Shown in pieces: positions 45,421-56,765 of a stretch of 64,000 bases of DNA. Source of the DNA: Vesta saturnalis (taxonomy: Eukaryota > Arthropoda > Insecta > Coleoptera > Lampyridae); NCBI GenBank assembly GCA_036346205.1, contig JARFJB010001172.1, positions 565,501 through 629,500 on the forward strand, given 5' to 3'. The position numbers were made by a program, and so were the translations under genes. The notes under the pieces are model-generated. The model was not told the DNA's origin and searched no databases. It worked only from the letters and a program-made list of their open reading frames with translations. Numbering within the stretch: the stretch's first letter is position 1; every line of letters starts with the position of its first letter.

Positions 45421-46960
45421 ACACCTATTTTATAAATAATATTTGATATTGTGTTATTGCCCTTAGGCATCATTTAATTTTCATTGAGAGATGTTTTACG
45501 AAAGCTGTGAAGATTAGTTTTTTCTTCCTTTTTTACTCCGCTAATAACAAACCGTAATTAAGTCCGTCAAGCAATTAATTATGCACCGTTACATATCGAT
45601 AAGAATTAAATTAAGTACTACAAAAAATATACCGTGATTCATAATAAACGTCAATAAATATAACGTTAACGTTTAGCTATTCAGAATAAAAATATGATGA
45701 ACACAAATTAAAAAGAGTTAAGAGATTGCCGTTAATTATAAATAGAAATTCTACTTTTGTTCCGAAATTAAAGCTTGATAAATAACAATTTGGTTTGTAT
45801 TGGAACGCACCTTTTAAGTGGAAGATTGCATTAAAAACCTTTTATATTAATATTAGTAAACTGAAGCATTCAAAATAGAATTTAAAATCCGATCAATTAA
45901 GAGAGTTTTAAATGAATAAAACAAGTTACAATTAACACCGTCCTTATAAAATTGATTAATTTATGTCTTAGAAAATTGCACTGTTAAATAACATTTTCGA
46001 TATAAATAATTAAAGTTAAACCTGCAATAATTTCTATCATATAAATTCCAACTACAATGGAATATTGTAATCTCGTTCCCATTGTGTAAAAGAAACTATT
46101 TTAATAATATATTCCAACCGTTTAGCACATGTGCAAGAAGCAATCCACTTCTGTAAATTTCGAGTTATAACTAGATAAAAGTGTTCATAATTATTAATTA
46201 AAACATTCTGCAGAATAAATATTTTTTTAGTAGAAAATGGTAAAAATTGTAAGTCAATCAATCATTTATTTAACTACCAATAACTGGGTAATGTTAAAAT
46301 AAGTACTAGAATATTTAATTGATTTAAAATTAGTTAAAACAAGTCGTTACGTTGTCGCCTCAGCAGCAGAAACATGGAATTTCCAGCTGCCCCTCTTTTA
46401 ATATTTCATATTCTATTTAGGTAAGCGCCATGGTCAAATGATTATTTTTTCGTTCTCACAGCGTTATGTATACAGACGAAAATTGAATTTTGTGAATGAG
46501 TATGGGTAAAAAGTGGTTAAAATTGATTAATACAATTAAACTTAGTAAATGTATAATCTGTCGTCAAGTTTAAAAATTAGTTAATTTGTTTTGATACCAG
46601 TAGTACAAAAGTTGTTGTACTGACTAGGAATTTTGTTTATCAAGGGAACCTGTGACCTATGTCAACTACCGTATCAGCCTTCCGTCCGTAGTAATTTTGT
46701 TTTAGGATCATCTTTTACTGCAGGATAAAACCCTGAATATTATCCTCCATTGAGAGACCTGGAGCAGCCGTTTAGGAACCGTATACGTTCAGGATTGGAC
46801 CCAAAGACTGCCTGGCCATTATCTAATCTTTGGGTGGCACCCGAACCCGTTTTCAAATAATAATTACCGTACCTTATAGGTATTTTAAATAAAAGTTTTT
46901 TCCACGAGTGTTAATTTTTGAACCATTGAAGAATTTGTTGCCGAATTTATGGATTAAAAA
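45421..46960. other. AT-rich, no recognised gene
   Basis: No coding motif was seen on either strand. The short minus-strand frame at 46052-46261 lacks family features. Confidence 0.4.
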
Positions 46961-47395
46961 CTAAAAGTGATATTAATTCTGGAAGGTTTGAGATATTTTG
47001 TAATAAAGTATAAAGTTAAAAATAAATTAGAAACGTCGATAAAGAAAAATTTGCAAAATTTCGATACTTCAAGTTTACCACCATGTCGCAGAGAATTGAT
47101 TCAGCACATATTAAGATCATTATGTATAGCTTCTATCTGGGATAATGCGCAACAAGGACCCAACCAGCTTGAAATCAGAGGATTGTGGATGGATTCTATT
47201 GGATAATAAATATAATTTTCATTGGTTTGAAGGAGATCAATGCCCAACAATCAAACATATATCATCAAATAATTCAGGTAAAATTTTACATTATTTTTCA
47301 CAAATGAATTTGAAGTGTTTTGTCTGCATTTACACTATTATAGAGCCTGATGACAGTATGGGAGAAAATGAAAGCGACATTTTTGTTTAATGCTT
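46960..47395 (+). pseudogene. fragment of an unclassified multicopy animal protein
   Basis: Two overlapping frames read LPPCRRELIQHILRSLCIAS and SIWDNAQQ, then after a frame change DPTSLKSEDCGWILLDNKY and FHWFEGDQCPTI (47070-47250). The layout LPPC...L.QH..R...IW..A......P...GW......F.WF.G...P is that of a repeat-borne protein often annotated as uncharacterised in animal genomes, usually followed by a cysteine-rich stretch. Here only that C-terminal module survives. Its biochemical function is unknown to me. Confidence 0.4.
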
Positions 47396-47399
47396 CTTG

Positions 47400-48954
47400 G
47401 AATAAAATAAATAATTGCTTGTATAACATTTGTTTCATTTTGGCGCAACTTCTTTATCAAACTGGTTTTAGCGTGTGGTTTCCAACACAAGCGTTTATTT
47501 ATCGTTATATAATAATTGCCTTTTTACATCATCTATTCTTTTGTCGAACTCGCGAAACGATAACATGTTTTTGACGGACATCTAAAAAAAAATAATAACA
47601 ATCACATCAAGGGTCTAAACGTCCGACATTTAGAAATAACTCTTATTTCCGAAATACGCTTAGAACCTTTAAACGTCGGACTGTGAGTATGGACAACTCG
47701 AAATTTCGGACAAACTTATTTTTACATATAATTGCACTTGATAAGGCAATTGTAGCTTTTTAATAACAATTAAATTAATTACCGATTTCCTACAAAACCC
47801 GAGCACCGGACACGCCCTCTTGTAGAAAAGACAAATCGAAGGGTTACATTTTTATGAATCGTATGTTGCAATACGTGGTTAAAAAATAACCAGGCTTTTA
47901 TGTATTATTAAGATAACTGTAAAACGGTCACAACTTTTATCAATAGTTACTAAGTTATGGCAAACTTTTGAGTATAGGGGTGGAATACTCTTGTCGGACC
48001 TATTCAAGAGTACTTTTTCATAAATTTTCAACCTTTTACAAATAAGGCCACATTTTGTACGCGGGCAATAGGGGGGTTAATAGGACCGCGTGGTTAAACA
48101 ATAGATACTTTCTGTTCCCTGCCTTCTTTTATATATCATAAACACGGGATCCGGTAATGGTTACCATTTTCGCGCTATAATTGAATTCAACCACGGTGTA
48201 CTCTATTAGGCATTTTCAAGTAACGACAACTTTAACACTCGTTCTTATGGGATTTGATTGTTTTCTGACAATTTCATCGAAAATCGAAGATGGTGAAAAT
48301 GTTTTTGTGCTAATACTTGTAGATGAGGATTGTATTGATCCAATTCACCAAAAATAAGTGAATGAAGTGAACAATTATCCTACATACTATTGAAAAGTTC
48401 GTACGATTTTTAGGTTAGTTATCATCAAACTCGTCAAATTAAAGAATTACATTCAAGGTAACGCTCTTTTAATTGAACCTTATAACAAAATAGCACCACA
48501 AACAGTTATTACAAATAAGTCAAATCACTTTTTGATAATGTGAATAAAATTCAGGTTTAATTATAATCACTTAAAGCATTTTTTCTGGAAAGAAAACAGA
48601 GCGTACATTCTTTACCAAACTTCACACGGGTTTTACCTTATTAACGCAGGTAACGAAATACTTACAAATCTCTACTGCACTGTCATAAAGGCATGAATAC
48701 GTGTAGATCAAATCTAACCCAAGTATAATATACACTAATAATACTCACTAATAAACTATGAAATATCTTAACACTGTATACTAACACTACAATAAGTCAA
48801 TTACCACAATTTTTTCTGGAGAAAACACTCAAAAATCACAGCAAAACACGTAGATTCGTATGAAACACTAACACAAGTTGTCCAAGATCAGCTGTTAGAG
48901 GCGGAACTTGTGACGTCAGTGTGACATACTTGAAAATCTTACTATATATACTAT
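47400..48954. other. AT-rich, no recognised gene
   Basis: Nothing was supported beyond short low-complexity stretches. A weak inverted similarity (AAACGTCCGAC near 47619, AAACGTCGGAC near 47672) was seen. Confidence 0.4.
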
Positions 48955-49401
48955 ACAGGGTGTGGCGCGAAGAGTTTTAATTAAAAGTAATGGCGGATAC
49001 AGTTATGTTAAAAATCTGAAATTACGAATTCGTAGGTTTTGGATGACGCTGAGTTCAAATATAATATTGTCCTGAATGTGGCACTTCCGGTTATACCGGA
49101 CGTAGACGTCAACTTTGTTATTCTAAATAGAACCTAATATTTTTTATTTTATTTTCGAATTCTACATGAAATTCTAGATAAAATTTGTGCACAATGTCCT
49201 ATACCAAAAATGAAGTATTTTCGAGATATTTCGATTTTTTTAAAATTTTGAAAAAAATCCTAGTCCACATTGAATAACGATATCTCCACACCATATATCC
49301 ATCTCATTGATATTTCATACAGGGTGTTTTAAACTTAGCCACCAACATGCACAATTTAAATCATTTATAAGTTGCTTACTTTAAATAGAACACCCTGTAT
49401 T

Positions 49402-50036
49402 TTATTACATTTTCCGCTGTATTTTTTTAAGTCAATTCGTTTGGTAGCAGTATTCCCTATACCTACATCCAACCACTTTTGAGATATTTCATTACCTTAG
49501 TTAAAACATAACAACACTTAATTATTTCAACATTAGTAAAGGGTAGGCCATGATTTCCATTATTTAAGGTGATATTTTGTTATTTTTCATAAGTTATTAA
49601 TTCTGAAAGGTAACCAATAGCCTGAAAGGATTATTAATTGTGGATATCATTAAAAAAGGTGACTAGGTATTTTGTATTAATTTAATTAGATAACTTACAA
49701 ACAAAAATAATTAAATGTAATATTAAACAAATAAAGTTTTATAATAAGTGTTCAAAATTAGCACCATCTACTTCTAAACATTTATGAATCCTTTTCATTA
49801 AGTTATGTCTTGTCATTCTGGAAATATGGCCGGATGTTAGAGAATTAAAAGCAAGTAAGACTCTCTGCATCAAATCTTCCTTTGTCGTAACATTTTCCGC
49901 TGTATTTTTTAAAGCCAGTTCGTTTGGTATCGGTATTCCCTATACCTAAATCCAACCACTTTTGAGATATTTCATTATCTTAGTTAAAACATAACAACAC
50001 TTAATTATTTCAACATTAGTAAAGGGTAGGCCATGG
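49402..50036 (+). repeat. ~145-bp direct duplication inside the element
   Basis: 49402-49551 (ACATTTTCCGCTGTATTTTT ... AAAGGGTAGGCCATG) is repeated with few differences at 49892-50036. Together with the inverted arm this makes the left side of the element partly triplicated. Confidence 0.85.
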
Positions 50037-50120
50037 CTGTCAAAGATTTGATAGTTAGAACGTTAATTGTTTATGTTGTTTTGACAGTTTTCTTTACCAG
50101 TTTGTATTTCATAGTAAATA

Positions 50121-51032
50121 ATGGCAAATGTAGGATTTACTAATGATGATTTTTAAATCTTATTATTATTTACGGCGAGTGTAATAGAATTGTTGAACGG
50201 ACTTGCCGTGTTTTTGCAGAAAGATATCCAAATCGACCAAATGCAACTGGTGATATTGTAAGAAGATTGCCTAAAAACTGCCGTCAGTTTGGTCAATTTA
50301 AGACAAAAATTAATAAAAATAAACCACTAGTGGACAGTGACAAACGAAATTAATGTTTTGGGTTATTTTACGGCCTCTCCAAATGCCTCCATTAGAAATT
50401 CTGAGAGAGATCTTACTTTGTCGACGAGAACCATTCATCGCATTTAAAAAAAAAACACAAAGGAAACCATTTTCATATCATTTGGTGCAACACTTACAAT
50501 TAGGTGATCTTCCTCGAAGGGTAGAATTCTGTGGATGGTTTTTAATGAAGACCCAAGAGGATTAAAAAAAGTGATATGGTGTGATGAAGCAAAGTTTAGC
50601 AAAAATGGATTATTTAATCGACATAATTCCCATTTTTGGTCTAATGAAAATCCACATGTTAGTAGAGAACGTTATTTCCTTTACGAAATGGAGAGGCGGC
50701 TTCAGCTTGGTATCAGCAGGATGGAGCACCTCCTCATAACTTTGGGCCTGTTGCTCAGTATCTTTACGACATGTTTGATGATAGATGGATTGCCAATCAG
50801 GCTAGCTCGCTCTCCTGATTTGGCTCCTCTAGATTTTGGTATTTGGGGTTACATTAAAAATCAGGTATTTTCCAAACCTGTTACGACAAAGAAAGATATG
50901 ATGCAGAGAGTCTTACATGCTTTTAATTCTCTAACACCCGACCATATTTCCAGAATTACAAGACATAACTTAATGAAAAGGATTCATAAATGTTTAGCAG
51001 TAGATGGTGCTAATTTTGAACACTTATTATAA
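50121..51032 (+). pseudogene. transposase of the 48.9-51.9-kb element
   Basis: It starts at ATG 50121 (MANVGFTNDDF). A shifted frame reads YGECNRIVERTCRVFAERYP and PNRPNATGDIVRRL. HTH sequence YFTASPNASIR...LSTRTIHRI is near 50360-50440. FSYHLVQHLQLGDLPRRVEFCGWFL leads to the first catalytic motif VIWCDEAKFSKNGLFNRHN (50565-50630). A deletion follows ENPHVS, removing the middle of the catalytic domain. The second motif WYQQDGAPPHNFGPVAQYL is near 50715-50770, and the third is ARSPDLAPLDFGIWGYIKN near 50805-50865. The C-terminus is DGANFEHLL. The three acidic residues remain, but at least four breaks and the internal deletion inactivate it. Confidence 0.88.
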
Positions 51033-51864
51033 AACTTTATTACATTTAGATATTTTTGTTTGTAAGTTGTCTAATTAAATTAATACAAAATACCTAGTCA
51101 ACGTTTTTAATGATATCCACAATTAATAATCCTTTCAGGCTATTGGTTACTTTTCAGAATTAATAACTTATGAAAAAATAACAAAATATCACCTTAATAA
51201 ATGGAACTCATGGCCTACCCTTTACTAATGTTGAAATAATTAAGTGTTGTTATGTTTTAACTAAGATAATGAAATATCTCAAAAGTGGTTGGATTTAGGT
51301 ATAGGGAATACTGATATCAAACAAAATGGCTTAAAAAAATACAGCGGAAAATGTAATAAAATACAGGGTGTTCTATTTAAAGTAAGCAACTTATAAATGA
51401 TTTAAATTGTGCATGTTGGTGGCTAAGTTTAAAACACCCTTTATGAAATATCAATGAGATGGATATATGGAGTTAACGGGCGTGTTGTTTATTGGTTACA
51501 ATTTCACGTCACTAGCTTCGTTATTAATGGAGATATCGTTATTCAATGTGGACTAGGATTTTTCAAAATTTTTAAAGAAACCGAAATATCCCGAAAATAC
51601 TTCATTTTTGGTATAGGACATTGTGCACAAATTTTATCTAGAATTTCATGTAAATTTCGAAAATAAAATAAAAAATATTAGGTTCCATTTAAAATAACAA
51701 AGTTGACGTCTACTTCCGGTATAACCGGAAGTGCCACATTCAGGACAATAATATATTTGAACTCAGCGTCATCCAAAACCTACAGCTTCGTAATTTCAGA
51801 TTTTTAACATAACTGTATCCGCCATTACTTTGAATCAAACCTCTTCGCGCCACACCCTGTATAG

Positions 51865-52354
51865 ACTATGTATAATTATAATCAATTATGAAACCTCTAT
51901 AAATCAATTGTGAGCGTCAAAAAAGTTTGAAATCATAACGAAAATTTAAAACATTGCAGTAAAAGTCTAATTAATGGCTGTATTTACTGAAATTACAGTT
52001 ACATATGTGTTTATTAAAAAAATACATGGATATTTTACTAATTTTAATAAATGTGGTTGATTAATAATAGGAATAAGATTACCAGCTATTTACTACAGTT
52101 TCTATCAGTTAATGAATCGATACAATATCCATGAAACATGATGGTGCAATTTATTTGCACTGCACGTAGTATTGTTTTGTTTAACTATAAAAAATTAAGA
52201 AATAAAGGAATTGCAGACCGAAAAACAGGTTTGGCGTCAAAAATGATATTAAAAGCAATGAAATGAATTCCCGACTTTATTATTCGTGTTGCGTTAGTGT
52301 CAATTGCAGTTAAACGATTAGTGACGAGATAAAAAATTAAAGAAAGAATTACGT

Positions 52355-52356
<2 letters not shown>
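51865..52356. other. AT-rich, no gene
   Basis: No coding motif or repeat was recognised up to the TA tract. Confidence 0.4.

Positions 52357-52410
<54 letters not shown>
52357..52410. repeat. TA microsatellite at left PLE end
   Basis: About 54 bp of TA dinucleotides abut the 3' tail of the minus-strand PLE arm (tail sequence ...TATTGTATTC on the minus strand). Confidence 0.97.
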
Positions 52411-52413
<3 letters not shown>

Positions 52414-54320
52414 TACAATAAACTTGAAAATAAAAGCAATTATACCTAAATGTTCACAGTGTCGGACATTGAAATGACGTCGGGTTTTCCCGATGTACAT
52501 AGCTGAGCAGCTATTACATTTAAACTGATAAATAATGCTCGATGCAAGATCATCAGGAATCAAATCCTTGACAATGAAATGTGATCTAATTCTCTCTAAT
52601 GTAGTAAAAGCAAATTTAATTTCTAAAAGAGGAAAGGCTTTTTTAATTATTCGTTGAATGTTACGACGAATGGATAAAATATGTGGTCCAGTATAAGGCA
52701 ATTTGATCTCTTTTTGGTCATTGTTATTGTTAGAAGATTCAAATATATTTCTGAAAAAGCGATTAATACATCTCTCTATAAAATTCATTAAGTAGCAGTT
52801 TTTTGTCAATATAGATTTCAAAAATTCAATCTCCATGTTTAATAAATCATAATTTGAGCAAAGCATATAGGCTCTGTATAAAAGGATATTAATTAAGCCT
52901 AGTTTGTATTTATTAGGAAGAAAACTGTCCGAGTTAATATATAAACCAGTAAAAGTTGGTTTTCTATAAATTGAAGTTGAAAAACTAGATGATGTTTGAA
53001 TTTTTTTTTCTTTTTTTTTTTTTGAGTGGCTTCGACTACCAGGGTCCTTTCGCCATACAAACTATGCGTCTTATACTGACACAAAATTGCTCTATTCAAC
53101 TCACACTATACCGCCTTGTAAATGTTAACTACTTTTAGAACTGTAACACGTTACTCAAATTTGCTGTATCGTTAAGGTTGCATTTCATATTTGATGTTAT
53201 ATTATATTGTTCACGTTGGTTTGCAAAACGTGCACACTCGCATAGTACATGTTCCATAGAGAGATTGACGTTACATATATTGCAGTGCGGTCTAGGATCT
53301 CCCTTCAATACATATTCGTGCATCAATTTAGTGTGTCCTATACTGAGTCTATGTATTTTAATCTGCTCCTCTCGGTGGAAGACATTTAAATGAATTTTTC
53401 CTGTTACGGATTCTTTAATATTTGTAAGGTAGGTATTTTCCATCAGCCATTTTTCCTGCCATGTCTCAATGTTCTTCTTTTTCAGATGGCATTGTATGTC
53501 AGACGACTTGACTCGCAACTCGGTAATGGGAAGTATCGTGACTGCTTGTTTTGCTGCTCTATCTGCACTTTTATTTCCAGGGATACCCGTATGTCCAGGG
53601 ACCCAGACAAATACAGGTCTAATTTCATGAGCATTGAGATTGACTAAACATGCCTGACACAATCTAGAAAAGGTTGTACATCATTAGTATTTTTAAAAAT
53701 TATAAAAATGTCATCTACATATCTTCTGTATATTAAGGGCTTAAAAGTATCAGGACAATTGGTTAACCATTTCTTTTCATGATATGTTAAAAATATGTTC
53801 GCAAAAACAGGTCCTAAAGGATTCCCCATTGCAACTCCATCTGTCTGTTTATATAAATGTTTATCAAAAATAAATAAGCATTCTTTAGTTGCCAAATTCA
53901 ACAATTCAATGAATTTAGGTTTTTTAAGGTCTAAAAATGAAGAAGTTATATCAGAATAAAATGAATTCGTAATAATATTAATGGTTTCATCTAATGGAAC
54001 GTTAGTAAAAAGGTTTTCTATATCAAAAGTAACCATAAAACCATTTTTAAATTCATCTTTAGAAACAATTTCTTTAGCAAATGAAAAAAAATCCTAATTA
54101 CAAGTTCACTTTCAGTTAGTTTTGGAGATGAGGAACTAGGTATTTAGCAAGAAGATAAAGTTGTATTAATTGAACTAAGAATTGGTCGTAAAGGCAGACC
54201 AGGTTTGTGTACTTTTCCAAGACCATATAATCGTCCAGGTTGTGATCCAGTTGGAGCGGTTTCTTTGAAAATTTTAACAGAAACTGCTTTAAGTCTTCGT
54301 TTGAAATCATCTTCAAAAGA
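52411..54320 (-). pseudogene. Penelope-like element 2, left arm (RT plus GIY-YIG)
   Basis: Minus-strand order: RLYGLGKVHKPGLPLRPIL near 54190-54240; FFSFAKEIVSKDEFKNGFM leading to VTFDIENLFTNVPLDETI (about 53970-54036); VAMGNPLGPVFANIFL (about 53790-53840); RYVDDIFIIFKNTNDVQPFLDC (about 53655-53730). The LINE insertion follows. The PLE resumes at STSIYRKPTFTGLYINS (about 52925-52985) and ends in the GIY-YIG start IIYQFKCNSCSAMYIGKTRRHF (about 52440-52540). The YVDD motif is intact. The end of the nuclease is deleted: the sequence jumps from CEHLG directly to the element's AT-rich 3' tail. Compared with the plus-strand arm, about 100 bp around the LINE insertion point are missing. Confidence 0.9.
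53001..53662 (-). pseudogene. 5'-truncated LINE: RNase H and RT zinc-binding region
   Basis: A minus-strand open frame of 175 codons (53662-53135) reads HEIRPVFVWVPGHTGIPGNKSADRAAK, the C-terminal part of an RNase H domain with its final aspartate. It continues to HCNICNVNLSMEHVLCECARF, the zinc-binding region found after RNase H in I/Jockey-group LINEs. A 3' UTR of about 110 bp ends in a long T run (53001-53023), which is the poly(A) tail on the minus strand. The frame is uninterrupted, so the insertion is younger than the PLE it sits in. No obvious target-site duplication was found. Confidence 0.88.
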
Positions 54321-55152
54321 TGATTTAGGAATTAATATAATTCGAACACCATCTGGTTTTTCAACTTCAATTTATAGAAAACCAACTTTTACTGGTTTAT
54401 ATATTAACTCGCACCGTTTTCTTCCTAATAAATACAAACTAGGCTTAATTAATATCCTTTTATACAGAGCCTATATGCTTTGCTCAAATTATGATTTATT
54501 AAACATGGAGATTGAATTTTTGAAATCTATATTGACAAAAAACTGCTACTTAATGAATTTTATAGAGAGATGTATTAATCGCTTTTTCAGAAATATATTT
54601 GAATCTTCTAACAATAACAATGACCAAAAAGAGATCAAAGAATACATAATAATAATACATTAATACATTAAATTGCCTTATACTGGACCACATATTTTAT
54701 CCATTCGTCGTAACATTCAACGAATAATTAAAAAAGCCTTTCCTCTTTTAGAAATTAAATTTGCTTTTACTACATTAGAGAGAATTGGATCACATTTCAT
54801 TGTCAAGGATTTGATTCCTGATGATCTTGCATCGAACATTATTTATCAATTTAAATGTAATAGCTGCTCAGCTATGTACATCGGGAAAACCCGACGTCAT
54901 TTCAATGTCCGACGCTGTGAACATTTAGGTATCACCCCACGATTGGGAAAACTATCTAAATCAATTCCAAATTCAGCTATTTTTCAACATAAAATTGAAA
55001 ACGATCATAACATTGACCATAAAGATTTTTCTATTATTGGAAAGGCAAATTCTAATTCGGAACTAGCCATTAATGAAGCTCTTCATATATTTTTGTCAAA
55101 GCCGACATTAAATATGCAACAAGACATGACTTGCTTGGAATTACTTAGATAA
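54321..55152 (+). pseudogene. Penelope-like element 2, right arm
   Basis: The plus-strand copy starts in the late palm (NIIRTPSGFSTSIYRKPTFTG, about 54335-54400) and runs through the thumb (LCSNYDLLNMEIEFLKSIL). A short insertion (AAGAATACATAATAATAATA near 54637-54668) breaks the frame after DQKEIK. It then continues open from 54673 as LPYTGPHILSIRRNIQRIIKKAFP to the GIY-YIG nuclease. That has IIYQFKCNSCSAMYIGKTRRHFNVRRCEHLG near 54840-54930 and NSELAINEALHIFLSKPTLN near 55050-55110, with a stop at 55150. It is nearly identical to the left arm where they overlap, so the pair arose recently or is kept similar by conversion. This arm supplies the complete nuclease end. Confidence 0.9.
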
Positions 55153-55276
55153 TATAATTTTTCTAAAACTGACAGTCAGGTTATGTCATTGTTGTTATAT
55201 AATTTTATTTCAACTTTGATGCGTTTCATAAATTCGTTTTAATTTTACTTTTTGTCTTTTGCACATATGTTAAGTT

Positions 55277-55313
55277 CAGACGATGATTTTAGAATAAATC
55301 GAAACGTTAACTC
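55277..55313 (+). ncRNA. degenerate hammerhead-like motif at PLE 2 3' end
   Basis: CAGACGA (55277-55283, one mismatch to CTGANGA) is followed by T. A 5-bp hairpin GATTT-TAGAAT-AAATC (55285-55300) comes next, then GAAACGTT. Layout and position match the motif at 9446-9490. The A in place of the core U makes self-cleavage unlikely for this copy. Confidence 0.45.
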
Positions 55314-55353
55314 TAATTTAATAATTGCTTTTATTTTCAAGTTTATTGTATTC

Positions 55354-55356
55354 ATA

Positions 55357-55411
<55 letters not shown>
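55354..55411. repeat. TA microsatellite at right PLE end
   Basis: A TA tract with one TG interruption directly follows the same AT-rich PLE tail that precedes the TA tract at 52357-52410, in mirror orientation. Confidence 0.97.
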
Positions 55412-55417
<6 letters not shown>

Positions 55418-55427
55418 TATAATTATA

Positions 55428-55560
55428 AATGGAACACCCTGTATATATTTTTATTATATAATAGAGCTTACTCCCAGCTTTCAAAAAATATATATTGTGT
55501 GGCACTTTGGATTTTAACCTCAAAAATGAATGTTAACGTTAGTTTAACATTTTGATCATA
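55428..55560 (+). repeat. solo TIR fragment of the 56.8-59.1-kb transposon family
   Basis: TGGAACACCCTGTATAT, TATAATAGAGCTTACTCCCA, TTGTGTGGCACTT and CCTCAAAAATGAATGTTAACG match 57088-57200 and, inverted, 58810-58925. Confidence 0.85.
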
Positions 55561-55582
55561 TAGTTAACCATGAAAAACAAGG

Positions 55583-55583
<1 letters not shown>

Positions 55584-55638
<55 letters not shown>
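55584..55638. repeat. TA microsatellite
   Basis: About 55 bp of TA dinucleotides at the left edge of the tandem array. Confidence 0.95.
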
Positions 55639-55639
<1 letters not shown>

Positions 55640-55641
<2 letters not shown>

Positions 55642-56765
55642 ATAACTCCGTGAATGGGTATTCTCGGTGTCGTTATTATAACACTTAATTACCAATCAAT
55701 TTAATTGAAATTACCAAAGAATTAGATATGATTAAAACCTTGTTATATGCTATAAATATGGAAATATGTGATTAATTAATTAATTATAATTATAATTATA
55801 ATTATAATTATAATTATAATTATAATATATATTAATATATTATAATTATATATTATTATAATTTATGAATTATAATTATAATATAATTCAGAATATATAT
55901 GTGTCATATTATAATAAATAATTCACTATTTACATTATTTCATATTTAACCATGAATAAATGGTAATATTATATATTTTTATATATATATATATATTGAA
56001 TAATATATATTTATAATATATATTATTAACTCATAAGAATGATTGTTATCGTTATTTAACATTAATACTATCATATGTTATACCATGAATTAGAATGATT
56101 AAAACTTATATGCTATAAATATGGAAATATGTATATATATAATTATAATTATATAGATATTATTTCATATAATATATAACTACCGTAATGAATGTATTCC
56201 GTTGTCGTTATTTCATAACACTTAATAACCATTCAATTTAATCGTTAATTACCAAAGAATTAGATATGATTAAAACCTTGTTATATGCTATAAATATGGA
56301 AATATGGTAATGTGAATTATAATTATAATTATAAGGATGTTCATTGTCAACGGTAACAAAACTACGGTTAATGAAGTTGGTTGTACACAGTGTCGTTATT
56401 TCATAACACTTAAAAACCATTCAATTTAATTGTTAATTACCAAAGAATAAGATATGATTAAAACCTTGTGATATGCTATAAATATGGAAATATGGTAATG
56501 TGAATTATAATTATAATTATAAGGATGTTCATTGTCCAACGGTAACAAAAACTATCGGTTAATGAAGTTGGTTGTACACAGTGTCGTTATTTCATAACAC
56601 TTAATAACCATTCAATTTAATTGTTAATTACCAAAGAATAAGATATGATTAAAACCTTGTGATATGCTATAAATATGGAAATATGGTAATGTGAATTATA
56701 ATTATAATTATAAAAATGTTCATTATCCAACGGTAACAAAAACTATCGGTTAATGAAGTTAGTTG
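55640..56765 (+). repeat. ~188-bp tandem array with AT-rich microsatellites
   Basis: Units carry TTTCATAACACTTAATAACC, AATTACCAAAGAATAAGATA, TTAAAACCTTG, ATGCTATAAATATGGAAATA, an ATTATA run, and GGTAACAAAAACTATCGGTT, then GAAGTTGGTTGTACACAGTG. The best units start near 56212, 56399 and 56589 (steps of 187 and 190). Older degraded units extend to about 55660, with an ATAATT-repeat block at 55777-55830. Confidence 0.85.

Larger units (their letters stand above)
48955..51864 (+). mobile_element. Tc1/mariner-superfamily transposon with ~0.95-kb inverted arms
   Basis: The ends begin CAGGGTGTGGCGCG (about 48957) and, inverted, end CGCGCCACACCCTG (about 51862), each next to TA. Inverted similarity continues for about 940-980 bp: 48957-49895 corresponds to 50880-51862. 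The arms include a second CAGGGTGTTTTAAAC terminus (49319-49335 and about 51433-51447) and a CAGGGTGTTC/GAACACCCTGTAT pair (about 49388-49400 and 51361-51373), so one element end seems nested within another. The left arm includes an inverted copy of the 3' end of the transposase gene itself. Confidence 0.88.

Noticed and set aside
52185..52439. 84-codon minus-strand frame across the TA tract
   Set aside because: It is a microsatellite translation (Tyr-Ile repeat) attached to PLE tail sequence, not a gene.
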